A stretch of DNA of 64,000 nucleotides from Thermoanaerobacterium sp. PSU-2 (GTDB lineage: Bacteria > Bacillota > Thermoanaerobacteria > Thermoanaerobacterales > Thermoanaerobacteraceae): the NCBI RefSeq assembly GCF_002102475.1, contig NZ_MSQD01000006.1, forward strand, positions 101,485 to 165,484, in the 5' to 3' direction. The notes under the pieces were generated by a model. The model had not been told where the DNA came from. It searched no databases and worked only from the letters and a program-made list of their open reading frames with translations. Both the position numbers and the translations under genes were made by a program. Shown here piece after piece: positions 55,895 to 64,000 of the stretch. The first letter of the stretch is position 1. Each line of letters opens with the position of its first letter.

Positions 55895-57145
55895 TCATAC
55901 CCAACCACGCATTTCCATAGCTTCATATATTCTATTTAGAGATGTAATATATGCACCTGTGCGCATGTCTACTTTGTAGGCATTTGAAGTTTCGTAAACT
56001 TTTTTAAATGCCTCTATCATAATCTTTCGCTGCCTATCTTCAACTTCCTCCAATGTCCAATAGTAATTGTCCAGATTTTGAACCCATTCAAAATATGAAA
56101 CCGTCACACCACCCGCATTTGCTAAAATATCTGGCACCACAAATATACCTCTTTCATATAAAATTTTATCTGCTTCAGGTGTTGTGGGACCATTCGCTCC
56201 TTCGCATATTATCTTCGTCTTTATTGATCTTGCAATATCTGTAGTTATCTGATTCTCCAAAGCTGCCGGCACAAATATATCTGTTTTAAGTTCAAACAAT
56301 TTATCTTTTGTTATTTGTTCAGCATCGTCAAATCCTGCCACACTTCCATTTTCTTTTACATATTCAATTAATTCGTTGACGTCTATTCCCTCTTCTTTGT
56401 ATATGCCGCCCCTTGAATCAGACACCGCTATAATCTTCGCACCCAGTTTTTGAAGGTTAATTGCTGAATAGCTGCCCACATTTCCAAAACCTTGAATGCT
56501 TACAGTACAATTTTTTATATTCAAACCTAAATATTTAGTTGCTTCATAAGCCATCAGCGCAACTCCATAGCCAGTAGCCTGTGTTCTTCCAAGAGAACCT
56601 CCACATATAATCGGTTTTCCAGTAATAATTCCAGGGCTATTTTTCCCTGACAATTTGCTGTATTCGTCCATCATCCATGCCATAATTTGCTCATTTGTAT
56701 TTACATCTGGTGCTGGTATGTCTTTATCAGGTCCAATGATGCTGTATATTTCTCTTATATAGCCTCTGCTTAATCTTTCTAACTCACTTTTAGACAATGT
56801 GCTTGGATCTACTATTACTCCTCCTTTGGCCCCTCCAAATGGGATACCTACAACACTGCATTTAAAGCTCATCCAAATTGAAAGTGCCTTTACCTCATCA
56901 ATATTTACATCTGGATGAAATCTAATTCCTCCCTTTGTTGGGCCAACAGCATCATTATGCTGTGCTCTATAGCCTTTGAAGATCCTTATCGTACCATCAT
57001 CCATCCTTACTGGTATAGAGACTTCCAAAAATCTTATAGGCTCTTTTAATATTTGATAAGCAGAATCGCTGACTTTTAATAGCTTACAGGCATTTTCTAT
57101 CTCTTTCTGAGCATTTGTCAATGGATTTAAACATTCGCTTTTCAT
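55895..57145 (-). CDS. gdhA: Glutamate dehydrogenase (Glu/Leu/Phe/Val family)
   Basis: 416 aa hexameric-type dehydrogenase: substrate motif GPTKGGIRFHPDV, catalytic Lys in VGIPFGGAKGGVIVDP, Rossmann motif SIQGFGNVGSYSAINL and GANGPTTPEAD. It oxidatively deaminates glutamate to 2-oxoglutarate. First gene of the operon that continues through the mutase to KOR, which fits a catabolic role. ATG start. Its upstream gap (57146-57304) contains a large palindrome. Confidence 0.92.
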   Translation of the reverse strand: MKSECLNPLTNAQKEIENACKLLKVSDSAYQILKEPIRFLEVSIPVRMDDGTIRIFKGYRAQHNDAVGPTKGGIRFHPDVNIDEVKALSIWMSFKCSVVGIPFGGAKGGVIVDPSTLSKSELERLSRGYIREIYSIIGPDKDIPAPDVNTNEQIMAWMMDEYSKLSGKNSPGIITGKPIICGGSLGRTQATGYGVALMAYEATKYLGLNIKNCTVSIQGFGNVGSYSAINLQKLGAKIIAVSDSRGGIYKEEGIDVNELIEYVKENGSVAGFDDAEQITKDKLFELKTDIFVPAALENQITTDIARSIKTKIICEGANGPTTPEADKILYERGIFVVPDILANAGGVTVSYFEWVQNLDNYYWTLEEVEDRQRKIMIEAFKKVYETSNAYKVDMRTGAYITSLNRIYEAMEMRGWV

Positions 57146-57238
57146 ATTGTTAGATCTCCTTTCATAAGAAAAAAGTTATTATGTTGTAATTTATCCATCA
57201 AATTTTTAAATACTGTAATTTTTGCATCATATATTTGC

Positions 57239-57287
57239 ATAAAACATATCATAAATCCTGTAATTACAGGTTTATGATATGTTTTAT
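57239..57287. terminator. Long palindrome after the YjeM-like permease gene
   Basis: ATAAAACATATCATAAA and TTTATGATATGTTTTAT flank the core CCTGTAATTACAGG, giving about 24 base pairs with one bulge and almost no loop. It begins 18 bases after the permease stop on the minus strand. It lacks a T-run, so it may be a terminator hairpin or an operator for the gdhA operon. Confidence 0.5.
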
Positions 57288-57304
57288 ATACTATTTTAAT
57301 ATTC

Positions 57305-58825
57305 TTAAGTTTCTTTTACAGGATTGTCTTTAACTACATTCTTACTTTTCTCATATCTTCTAAACATTAGTAAAGCTACAACTGTGAAAAACAATGGTCC
57401 AGCAATCATCCAAAGTGTTGAAGCTATATCTTTTGAAAATGCTGGTTCGATTATAGTGAAAATATTTGCAAATCCTACTGTGACTGACGTTAATACAGTC
57501 GCAATTATTACAGATGTTCTGCTTTTAAAGATTTCAAACGGTCTATTGATCTTTTTGTTATTTTTAAATGACGGATATGCTAAGCACAAAAATACATACG
57601 GCAATGTCATTGCTACATTCGTCATTAGCACTATGCGAGCAAAGAAAACTTTTGCTATGTCTCCTCCAAATGATATGAGGAACAACATAACAGCAACTAA
57701 CAAACATTGTATCCACATTGCATATTTCGGAACACCTTTATCATCTATTTCTGCTGTCTTTACAGGCCATAATTCAGCAGGTGTGCCTTCAATCAGTTGT
57801 CTTAATGGCGCATAGCTAAGTGTAAAGAATGCACCCATTAATGATAAGAATACAGATAGCGCTACTATTCTAGCAGACCAATTTCCAATGATTATTGCTG
57901 TGCTTTTGCTTGCGCCTAGGCTTAATCCAATTTGATATCCAAAATTATTCATGATTACATACTGGGCATTTGCCATATTGACATTGTTAGACGCTAAAAC
58001 ACTATTCCACTTTGTAAATATTCCAACCAGGAATATTCCTAAAGAATACCCGATTGCGATTATTATAGCTGAAAACAATACGCCTTTAGGAAATGTCTTC
58101 TCTGCATTTTCCGTTTGATCTACGACACCGCCAACTACCTCTGTTCCTCCATACGCAAATATTGCAAATACTATGAATGACAAAACTGCAATCGGTGATA
58201 AATATGACGGATTCGGTGAAACTATAAACGATTTTAAAGATGTAATGGGCTCAGCTAATTTTCCTCCATTTGCTATCAATACAACAATTGAACCAAGTAA
58301 GAATATGACGTTTATAGCTAATACTGATGTTCCACCGATTGAAGCAATTTTCGATACCCAATTTAAACCTTTACTTGCTACATAAGTAATCAATATGATA
58401 AGCAATATTCCCATTAATCCAATAACTTGAGTAGAATTTAGCCCAAACAATCTAAGAGAAGAAGTTCTATCAGTTCCAAAAATTATATTTGAGATATTTA
58501 TAAAAATCGTTGAACAAATGCTGACCATCCATACAACATATGATGCATACCACATGAAAGTACCTACAAAAGCGTATTTAGGGCCAACCGATCTTTCCAT
58601 CCACGTGTATATCCCGCCGCTTTCTTCTTTAAAAGCCGCGCCAAATTCCGCCATCATAAAAGCATAAGGCAAGAAAAATGTTATACCTGATAAAATGTAC
58701 CACGGTATCGCGCTGTATCCCATCAAATAAAATGCTCTTGGCATATTGTTGAAACCAAAAACAGATGTGAAAATCATCAAGATTAGTGGCACCAGTGTCA
58801 GCTTTTTCTTTGATTCATCGTTCAT
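57305..58825 (-). CDS. YjeM-like APC amino acid permease
   Basis: 506 aa, about twelve to thirteen membrane segments. MIFTSVFGFNNMPRAFYLMGYSAIPWY and AEFGAAFKEESGGIYTWMERSVGPKYAF are characteristic of the YjeM branch of the glutamate/GABA-exchanger-like APC transporters. Its position before glutamate dehydrogenase suggests uptake or exchange of glutamate or a related amino acid (inference). ATG with AAAGGAG upstream and a clear promoter. Confidence 0.88.
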   Translation of the reverse strand: MNDESKKKLTLVPLILMIFTSVFGFNNMPRAFYLMGYSAIPWYILSGITFFLPYAFMMAEFGAAFKEESGGIYTWMERSVGPKYAFVGTFMWYASYVVWMVSICSTIFINISNIIFGTDRTSSLRLFGLNSTQVIGLMGILLIILITYVASKGLNWVSKIASIGGTSVLAINVIFLLGSIVVLIANGGKLAEPITSLKSFIVSPNPSYLSPIAVLSFIVFAIFAYGGTEVVGGVVDQTENAEKTFPKGVLFSAIIIAIGYSLGIFLVGIFTKWNSVLASNNVNMANAQYVIMNNFGYQIGLSLGASKSTAIIIGNWSARIVALSVFLSLMGAFFTLSYAPLRQLIEGTPAELWPVKTAEIDDKGVPKYAMWIQCLLVAVMLFLISFGGDIAKVFFARIVLMTNVAMTLPYVFLCLAYPSFKNNKKINRPFEIFKSRTSVIIATVLTSVTVGFANIFTIIEPAFSKDIASTLWMIAGPLFFTVVALLMFRRYEKSKNVVKDNPVKET

Positions 58826-58890
58826 AATAACACTCCTTTCCTTTTGATTAAACTTTTATTTTATTTATTAAAAATTTTTAATTCAACTAA

Positions 58891-58919
58891 ATTATAATAC
58901 CTTCCCCGACTAATTGCAA
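58891..58919 (-). promoter_or_regulatory. Promoter of the YjeM-like permease gene
   Basis: TTGCAA (58914-58919), 17-base spacer, TATAAT (58891-58896) on the minus strand, 66 bases before the ATG. The rest of the 320-base gap (58920-59087) is A/T-rich with no gene or further element recognised. Confidence 0.7.
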
Positions 58920-59087
58920 TACTATTTTGAATTGAATTATTAATTTTAATTTATGCAATTTTCTGTCTAAACTATCTAACCTTAATGGAATTTTTGTGAT
59001 ATGAAAAATATCTTCCTTGATTGCTTGAATAAGTTGTAATAGAAAATTTCAATAAATTTTTAGATAAAGAGAAGATAAATAAAAATA

Positions 59088-59131
59088 AATTGTTAGGAAA
59101 GGATATATAACGTTCATCATATATCCTTTCC
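59088..59131 (-). terminator. Terminator of ald
   Basis: Perfect 13-bp stem GGAAAGGATATAT/ATATATCCTTTCC with a ten-base loop, downstream of ald on the minus strand, followed by TAACAATTTATTTTTATTT. Confidence 0.85.
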
Positions 59132-59145
59132 AGAATATTTACCAT

Positions 59146-60267
59146 CTATTCTGACAATATTTCTATTGGATCCACATATTCAAGTCCATGAGCTTCTGCT
59201 ACTGCCTTATACGTCACATTACCATTTATAACATTAAGTCCTCTCATAAGCGATTTATTCTCTAATAGCGCTTTCTTATAACCTTTATCTGCAATCTGCA
59301 ATGCGTATGGCAAAGTAACATTTGTCAATGCAAATGTAGATGTCCTCGGAACTACACCGGGTATATTTGGAACAGAATAATGCACCACATCGTATTTTAT
59401 AAAGTATGGATTGTCATGAGATGTTATTCTGTCCATCGTTTCGACAGAACCACCTTGGTCTATAGCTACATCGACGATTACAGATCCTTTTCTCATGTTC
59501 TTTACCATTTCTTCTGTTATTATTTTTGGTGTCTTAGCCCCCGGAATAAGCACTGCTCCTATTACTAAATCAGCTTCTTCAGTACATTTAGCTATATTAT
59601 AACTGTTTGACATAAGAGTCGTTACTTTTCCTCCAAAAACGTCATCTAAGTATGCAAGCCTTGAAGCATTTACATCAAGTATTGTAACATTAGCTCCCAT
59701 TCCAACTGCAATCTTTGCTGCATTTAGTCCTACCGTTCCACCACCGACTATGACAACATTCGCCTTTTCAACACCTGGAACACCGCTTAGTAGAACTCCT
59801 CTGCCATTATTTTTGCTAAGCAACAAATAAGCACCTATCGTAACTGATAGTCTGCCTGCCACTTCACTCATAGGACTTAATAGCGGTAGCATTCCATCAT
59901 CTGTCTGAACTGTTTCATATGCTATACCTACTACTTTTTTCTTTAAAAGCGCTTCTGTTTGCTGTCTATCTGGAGCTAAATGTAAATAGGTAAACAAAAT
60001 CTGTCCTTCTTTAAAATAATCATACTCGGAAGGTTGTGGTTCCTTGACCTTTAATATCATATCAGATTCATTAAAAACGTCTTCAGCCGTGTTAATGATT
60101 TCAGCTCCAGCCTTTTTATATTCTTCGTTAGTTATCCCACTGATTAAACCAGCATTATTTTCAATTAATACTCTATGTCCTTTACTGCAAAATGCATGAA
60201 CACCGGCAGGTGTAATAGCAACTCTTCCTTCTTCTTCTTTTATTTCTTTTGGTACTCCGATTATCAT
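59146..60267 (-). CDS. ald: Alanine dehydrogenase
   Basis: NAD-dependent interconversion of L-alanine and pyruvate plus ammonia. 373 aa with MIIGVPKEIKEEEGRVAITPAGV at the N-terminus, TYLHLAPD (catalytic His region), VVIVGGGTVGLNAAKIAVGMGA as NAD site, and DVAIDQGG. Between the peptide transporter and amino acid permease genes; monocistronic, flanked by terminators. Confidence 0.95.
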   Translation of the reverse strand: MIIGVPKEIKEEEGRVAITPAGVHAFCSKGHRVLIENNAGLISGITNEEYKKAGAEIINTAEDVFNESDMILKVKEPQPSEYDYFKEGQILFTYLHLAPDRQQTEALLKKKVVGIAYETVQTDDGMLPLLSPMSEVAGRLSVTIGAYLLLSKNNGRGVLLSGVPGVEKANVVIVGGGTVGLNAAKIAVGMGANVTILDVNASRLAYLDDVFGGKVTTLMSNSYNIAKCTEEADLVIGAVLIPGAKTPKIITEEMVKNMRKGSVIVDVAIDQGGSVETMDRITSHDNPYFIKYDVVHYSVPNIPGVVPRTSTFALTNVTLPYALQIADKGYKKALLENKSLMRGLNVINGNVTYKAVAEAHGLEYVDPIEILSE

Positions 60268-60300
60268 TGTGATCGCTCCTTTGTAATATATTTTATTAAA

Positions 60301-60349
60301 ATCATTCTAATCCGACAGCTTTTAAACCATCGGATTAGAATGATTTTTT
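60301..60349 (-). terminator. Terminator of the OPT transporter gene
   Basis: Perfect 14-bp stem ATCATTCTAATCCG/CGGATTAGAATGAT with a 16-base loop, between the OPT stop and the ald start, followed on minus by TTTTAATAAAAT. Confidence 0.8.
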
Positions 60350-60361
60350 ACCCATTCACAG

Positions 60362-62311
60362 CTAATTAGTCTTTTTGCTATCTCTCACTGTATATCCGTA
60401 TAGGTAAATTCCTAACAAGACAAACATCAAAAGTGAAATCCATGAAGCAAATGCTCCACTATTTGTAAACCAATTAGCACCAAAACCTATATTTATTTTA
60501 AGGCCTGCAAATATGGCTATTACTAATCCCATCAAAGCATCTCCAGCGACTAATCCTGAAGAAATCAATATACCTTTTTCAGTCTTTTCTTTATACATCT
60601 TTTCATCATTCTTGTATTTCCTGTCAATTATCCATCTGATGATTCCTCCAACCATAACAGCCGCACTTAACTCAAATGGCAAATAAAGTCCAAGTGCAAA
60701 TGGCAATACCGGAATATGCATCATCTCTATCATTATTCCCATAAAGACACCAGCAATGATTAATATCCATGGAAGGTGTCCTGTCATTATTCCTTTTACA
60801 ACCATTGACATTATAGTTGCTTGTGGCGCAGCAACATATTTTGAACCAATTCCATAAGAATTATTAAGCATAATAAGCACTAATCCCGCGAAAATTGATG
60901 ATGCAACTATTCCTGTGTAAAGGTATGACTCTACCTTTTTAGGCGATCCACCTATAATGTAGCACGTTTTTAAAGACTGTGCATTGCAGCCTGCCGTTGC
61001 TGCTGCAATACAAACTATGCCTCCAATCGTAATTGCCAATATCATACCACTGTCTCCGACAATGCCTGTAAGCTTTAAAATAGACGTAACAACAAGCAAT
61101 GTAGCTATTGTCATACCTGACACTGGGTTATTGGATTCACCAACAATTCCTGTCATTCTCGCTGAGACAACAGCGAAGAAGAAAGAAAATAATATCGTTA
61201 AAAGACTTCCTATAAATGTCATCTTAAACATAGGCAGAAGCCATGTTAAAAGGAATAGAAAAATCGAACCAATAATCACTATATTTATCGATATATCGCT
61301 GTCAGTTCTTTTTTGACCTTTTGCACTCGTTCCAAACCCAGATAATGAGTCTTTAAACGCCTTTATAAGTGTAGGGAATGTCTTGAATAAAGTAATAAAT
61401 CCTCCTGCCAATACTCCACCAGCACCTATATACCTTATATAGCTGCCCCATATTTGAGAAGCTGACATATCTTTTATAAGAGTTGTAGCTGGATATATTG
61501 GACTTGTAAGACCATCTCCAAAAAATTTTATCAATGGTATAAGACCAAGCCATGCCAATATACCACCTGCCAGCATGTATGAAGAAATCTCTATTCCAAC
61601 TATGAAGCCAACTCCTAATAACGATGCTAACACATTTATCCCAACTTGAGTCCCTTTAAACCAATTTAGATTCCATGCAGGCTCTTCTGACCATATAGAA
61701 AAACCGCCTGATAGAAGTTTGTATATGCCACCTGTAAGCATACCGGACAAAACCGTCATAAATCCCGAACCGCCTTGATTGCTTGTTACAAGGACTTCAG
61801 AAGCTGCCATTCCTTCTGGATACAGAAGTTTCCCGTGTTCTTCAACCGTTAAATACCTTCTTAAAGGTACGACGAATAATACGCCAAACAATCCACCGAT
61901 TAATACCGCAAATATTATTCTTTCAAGCGTAAACTCATTTTTAAAGCCCCAAATAGCTATAGCTGGAAAAGAAAACAAAAGTCCAGCAGCAACACTTTCA
62001 CCCGTTGCAGCTATTGCTGTAGCCATATTAGCTTCTAATATGCTATTTCTTCTAAAAATCGTCTTTAATATACCAGTAGACAAAACAGCAGCAGGAATCG
62101 CTGCACTTATAGTCATTCCAGTTTTAAGACCTAAATAAGTATTAGCTGCCGCGAAAACAATCGCAAATATCACACCTATAACTAAACTTAAAAACGTAGA
62201 TTCTGGAAGAACCTCTTCCGCTGGAACAAATGGCACATACTTGTCGCCACTTATACCGCCATAAGCGCCATCTGATAACTTTCTTCCATGTTCAGCTTTT
62301 CCACTTGCCAT
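60362..62311 (-). CDS. OPT-family oligopeptide transporter
   Basis: 649 aa with about fifteen membrane segments. Family features: GVIFAIVFAAANTYLGLKTGMTISAAIPAAVLS near the N-terminus, YPEGMAASEVL, GESNNPVSGMTIATLL and GCNAQSLKTCYIIGGSPKKVE. OPT proteins import oligopeptides or metal chelates. With the amino acid catabolic genes downstream, peptide uptake is likely (inference). ATG with GAAAGGAG upstream. The 269-base gap upstream holds a palindrome at 62461 and a 13-codon frame at 62349-62388, but no convincing promoter. Confidence 0.92.
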   Translation of the reverse strand: MASGKAEHGRKLSDGAYGGISGDKYVPFVPAEEVLPESTFLSLVIGVIFAIVFAAANTYLGLKTGMTISAAIPAAVLSTGILKTIFRRNSILEANMATAIAATGESVAAGLLFSFPAIAIWGFKNEFTLERIIFAVLIGGLFGVLFVVPLRRYLTVEEHGKLLYPEGMAASEVLVTSNQGGSGFMTVLSGMLTGGIYKLLSGGFSIWSEEPAWNLNWFKGTQVGINVLASLLGVGFIVGIEISSYMLAGGILAWLGLIPLIKFFGDGLTSPIYPATTLIKDMSASQIWGSYIRYIGAGGVLAGGFITLFKTFPTLIKAFKDSLSGFGTSAKGQKRTDSDISINIVIIGSIFLFLLTWLLPMFKMTFIGSLLTILFSFFFAVVSARMTGIVGESNNPVSGMTIATLLVVTSILKLTGIVGDSGMILAITIGGIVCIAAATAGCNAQSLKTCYIIGGSPKKVESYLYTGIVASSIFAGLVLIMLNNSYGIGSKYVAAPQATIMSMVVKGIMTGHLPWILIIAGVFMGIMIEMMHIPVLPFALGLYLPFELSAAVMVGGIIRWIIDRKYKNDEKMYKEKTEKGILISSGLVAGDALMGLVIAIFAGLKINIGFGANWFTNSGAFASWISLLMFVLLGIYLYGYTVRDSKKTN

Positions 62312-62460
62312 ATCTCTTCTCCTTTCGTCCTATAGTTTAAATGACATTTAATTTAAGCTTTTTATCGCTTTAATCACCTCCTCCAACATTTTAACTAATA
62401 TTAAAATATTTTAATAGTATAAAGTAATAAAATGTTTTGGCATTGTTTTAAACTCTTTGT

Positions 62461-62478
62461 AAAACGATACATCGTTTT
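62461..62478. promoter_or_regulatory. Operator-like palindrome upstream of the OPT gene
   Basis: AAAACGAT-AC-ATCGTTTT, a perfect 8+2+8 palindrome in the gap between VOR gamma and the OPT gene. It matches no regulator box I know; candidate operator. Confidence 0.4.
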
Positions 62479-62580
62479 CCACTTTTATTATATTCGACGC
62501 ACATTTCAAAAATCCTTCAAAAATGCAAAATATGCTTCATGAATATTTTCACTGCATTTCTTTCATTCATAATATAGTGT

Positions 62581-63132
62581 TTATTTCTTACTTAAAACAT
62601 CTATAAGTTCTGCTCCTTTTTCTAAGGCTTTTTCATTTATTGACACAAGATGCTCTTTACTTGGTCCTAAAACTTCTACAAGTGCCTTTAATGTAGATTC
62701 AATTTTTGTAATATTCGTTGCTTTTATTAGAGCTCCTAAAATCACCATATTCGCAATTTTTAAATTTCCTATTTCATTTGCAATGTCATTTGCCGCGATT
62801 TCGTAAACTTCTATATCATTTCTTTTCGCTTTCTCTTTAATCAGCGATGTATTTATAAAAAGCTTTCCACCAGGCACAACATATTTTTCATACTTCTCTA
62901 AAGAAGGCCTATTCATAGCAATAACTACAGTTGCCTCGTTTATTATGGGTGAGCCTACTGGTTCATCAGATATGGTAACATGGCAGTTGGCTGTGCCTCC
63001 TCTCATCTCTGGTCCATACGACGGCAGCCACGATACGTTTTTTCCATCCATCATTCCTGCGTATGACATTATAAGCCCCATCGACATGATGCCCTGTCCG
63101 CCAAATCCTGCAAATATTATCTTTTCATTCAT
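62581..63132 (-). CDS. 2-oxoacid (VOR-type):ferredoxin oxidoreductase, gamma subunit
   Basis: 183 aa gamma subunit with KIIFAGFGGQGIMSMGLIMSYAGMM, WLPSYGPEMRGGTANCHVTIS and NLKIANMVILGALIKAT. It belongs to an oxidoreductase converting branched-chain or other 2-oxoacids to acyl-CoA with ferredoxin, encoded alpha-beta-gamma. One base separates it from the beta subunit. Paralogous to korC but with a different partner set. Confidence 0.9.
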   Translation of the reverse strand: MNEKIIFAGFGGQGIMSMGLIMSYAGMMDGKNVSWLPSYGPEMRGGTANCHVTISDEPVGSPIINEATVVIAMNRPSLEKYEKYVVPGGKLFINTSLIKEKAKRNDIEVYEIAANDIANEIGNLKIANMVILGALIKATNITKIESTLKALVEVLGPSKEHLVSINEKALEKGAELIDVLSKK

Positions 63133-63133
63133 T

Positions 63134-63884
63134 TTATTTTTCCTCCTCTAAGGTGTTTTTGTATACACCTAATGGATAGTATTGCTCCATCTTGTCTTTT
63201 ATCCATTTTAATGATTCGTTTGGTGACATGCCCCAATTTGTTGGACAGCTTGACAGGACTTCTATCATTGAAAATCCTTTTTTGTCTATTTGGGCTTTAA
63301 ATGCGTTTTTGATTGCTTTTTTGGCATTTAATACGTGTTTTACGTCATACACTGATACTCTTTCGATGTATGCTGCTCCTTCTAATGTTGACAGCATTTC
63401 ACACATTTTTATTGGGTATCCGTTTGTTTCTGGTTTTCTTCCGTATGGGGTTGTGAGGGTTTCTTGCCCTATCAGTGATGTTGGTGCCATTTGGCCTCCT
63501 GTCATGCCGTATATGGCGTTGTTTATGAATATTACTGTTATGTTTTCTCCTCTTGCTGCTGCATGTACTGTTTCTGCTGTTCCTATTGCTGCTAAGTCTC
63601 CATCTCCTTGGTATGTGAATACTATTTTGTCGGGGTGTACTCTTTTTATGCCTGTTGCTACTGCTGGTGCTCTTCCATGGGCTGCTTCTTGCATGTCGCA
63701 GTTGAAGTATTCGTAGGCGAATACGGCGCATCCTACTGGTGCTACGCCTATTGCTTTGTCTAATACTCCTAATTCTTCCATTGCTTCTGCTACAAGTCTA
63801 TGGACTATGCCGTGCGTGCAGCCTGGACAGTAGTGAAATGGTGCGTCTGTTAGTCCTTTTGTTTTTTTGAAATACTACTGCCAT
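63134..63884 (-). pseudogene. 2-oxoacid (VOR-type):ferredoxin oxidoreductase, beta subunit, frameshifted
   Basis: TPP-binding beta subunit. The natural start is ATG 63884 (MAVVF), but an A7 run at 63862-63868 shifts the frame; removing one A restores a protein continuing KTKGLTDAPFHYCPGCTHG and on through the long frame from 63781. The remainder has PVGCAVFAYEYFNCDMQEAAHGRAP, the TPP motif GDGDLAAIGTAETVHAAARG and NNAIYGMTGGQMAPTS. Without correction the CPGC cluster motif is lost. Sequencing error or a real mutation cannot be told apart here. Codon use differs strongly from the neighbouring genes. Confidence 0.7.
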
Positions 63885-64000
63885 TATTTTTTCCCCCCTT
63901 ATTTTTTTGATTTCTTCTAATATGGCCATGGGTTCTGGTACCATTCCTCCTGCTCTTCCGTAGAAGTGGACTTCTTTTTGCCCGTTGACTGCTAATTTTT
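63885..64000 (-). CDS. 2-oxoacid (VOR-type):ferredoxin oxidoreductase, alpha subunit, C-terminal end
   Basis: Only the last ~38 codons are in the window. EVHFYGRAGGMVPEPMAILEEIKKI is the usual C-terminus of VorB-type alpha subunits. In the sequence as given no stop occurs before the beta ATG; losing one base from the G6 or A6 run (63887-63898) would give a stop overlapping the beta start (TAATG), so a second indel is likely. Confidence 0.7.

Noticed and set aside
63192..63716. 174-codon plus-strand frame opposite VOR beta
   Set aside because: It is a by-product of the A-ending codon bias of the real gene, which removes stops on the other strand; its product has no recognised motif.
63860..63870. 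Programmed -1 ribosomal frameshift at A-AAA-AAC
   Set aside because: The heptamer is present, but a -1 shift runs into an early stop; restoration needs a +1 shift or loss of one A.

Overview
The window is AT-rich DNA of a spore-forming, strictly anaerobic, probably thermophilic Firmicute of the Thermoanaerobacterales type (Thermoanaerobacterium, Thermoanaerobacter or Caldanaerobius relatives). This is inferred from the low-GC codon use, strong Shine-Dalgarno sites, frequent TTG starts, the clostridial mre/min/spoIVF gene order, an HndABCD-type [FeFe] hydrogenase beside a sensory-type [FeFe] hydrogenase, and ferredoxin-linked 2-oxoacid oxidoreductases. Almost everything is on the minus strand. 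I saw no transposase, phage gene, CRISPR array or rRNA; there is one tRNA (Leu, GAG).

Layout from high to low coordinates, i.e. in the direction of transcription. 62581-64000: a VOR-type 2-oxoacid:ferredoxin oxidoreductase (alpha partial, beta frameshifted, gamma). 57305-62311: an OPT-family oligopeptide transporter, alanine dehydrogenase and a YjeM-like amino-acid permease. 48328-57145: a glutamate-oxidation operon of glutamate dehydrogenase, both methylmalonyl-CoA mutase subunits, MeaB, epimerase, the membrane subunits of a Na+-pumping decarboxylase (including a 48-codon gene) and KorDABC. Together these could take glutamate to 2-oxoglutarate, succinyl-CoA and methylmalonyl-CoA, and drive Na+ export by decarboxylation to propionyl-CoA. 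The soluble carboxyltransferase and biotin carrier needed for the last step are not in the window. 44036-48261: superoxide dismutase, a YwlG-like protein, a Crp/Fnr regulator and a metal P-type ATPase with its small HMA protein. 36223-44023: cell-envelope genes (SLH protein, GH18 protein, PspC, permease, L,D-transpeptidase) and an ECF sigma/anti-sigma pair.

24847-36226 holds polA, coaE, lytic transglycosylases, pncB, tRNA-Leu, an AEC transporter, a c-di-AMP riboswitch ahead of an NlpC/P60 endopeptidase, and typA. 15657-24696 is the hydrogenase region: a SPOR protein, then a regulatory operon (DRTGG, HATPase, sensory [FeFe] hydrogenase, DRTGG, PHP), then the NAD(P)-linked hydrogenase operon hndA-HATPase-hndB-hndC-hndD. 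80-15505 is the shape and division block: DUF4321, maf, radC, mreBCD, mrdA, minCDE, rodA, mgsA, spoIVFA-spoIVFB, a radical-SAM pair and rng, ending at the probable rplU promoter.

The strongest regulatory observations are two promoters with the same ECF-type motif (the sigma gene's own promoter and that of the SLH protein), and two promoters with the same TGTGAT-N4-ATCAA box near -41 (the Crp/Fnr gene and the adjacent metal ATPase operon). Others are a perfect anti-Shine-Dalgarno hairpin ahead of spoIVFA, a palindrome over the hydrogenase promoter, and an abrupt change in codon use with homopolymer frameshifts in the last ~800 bases. Starts were chosen by Shine-Dalgarno spacing, so many entries begin downstream of the longest open frame.
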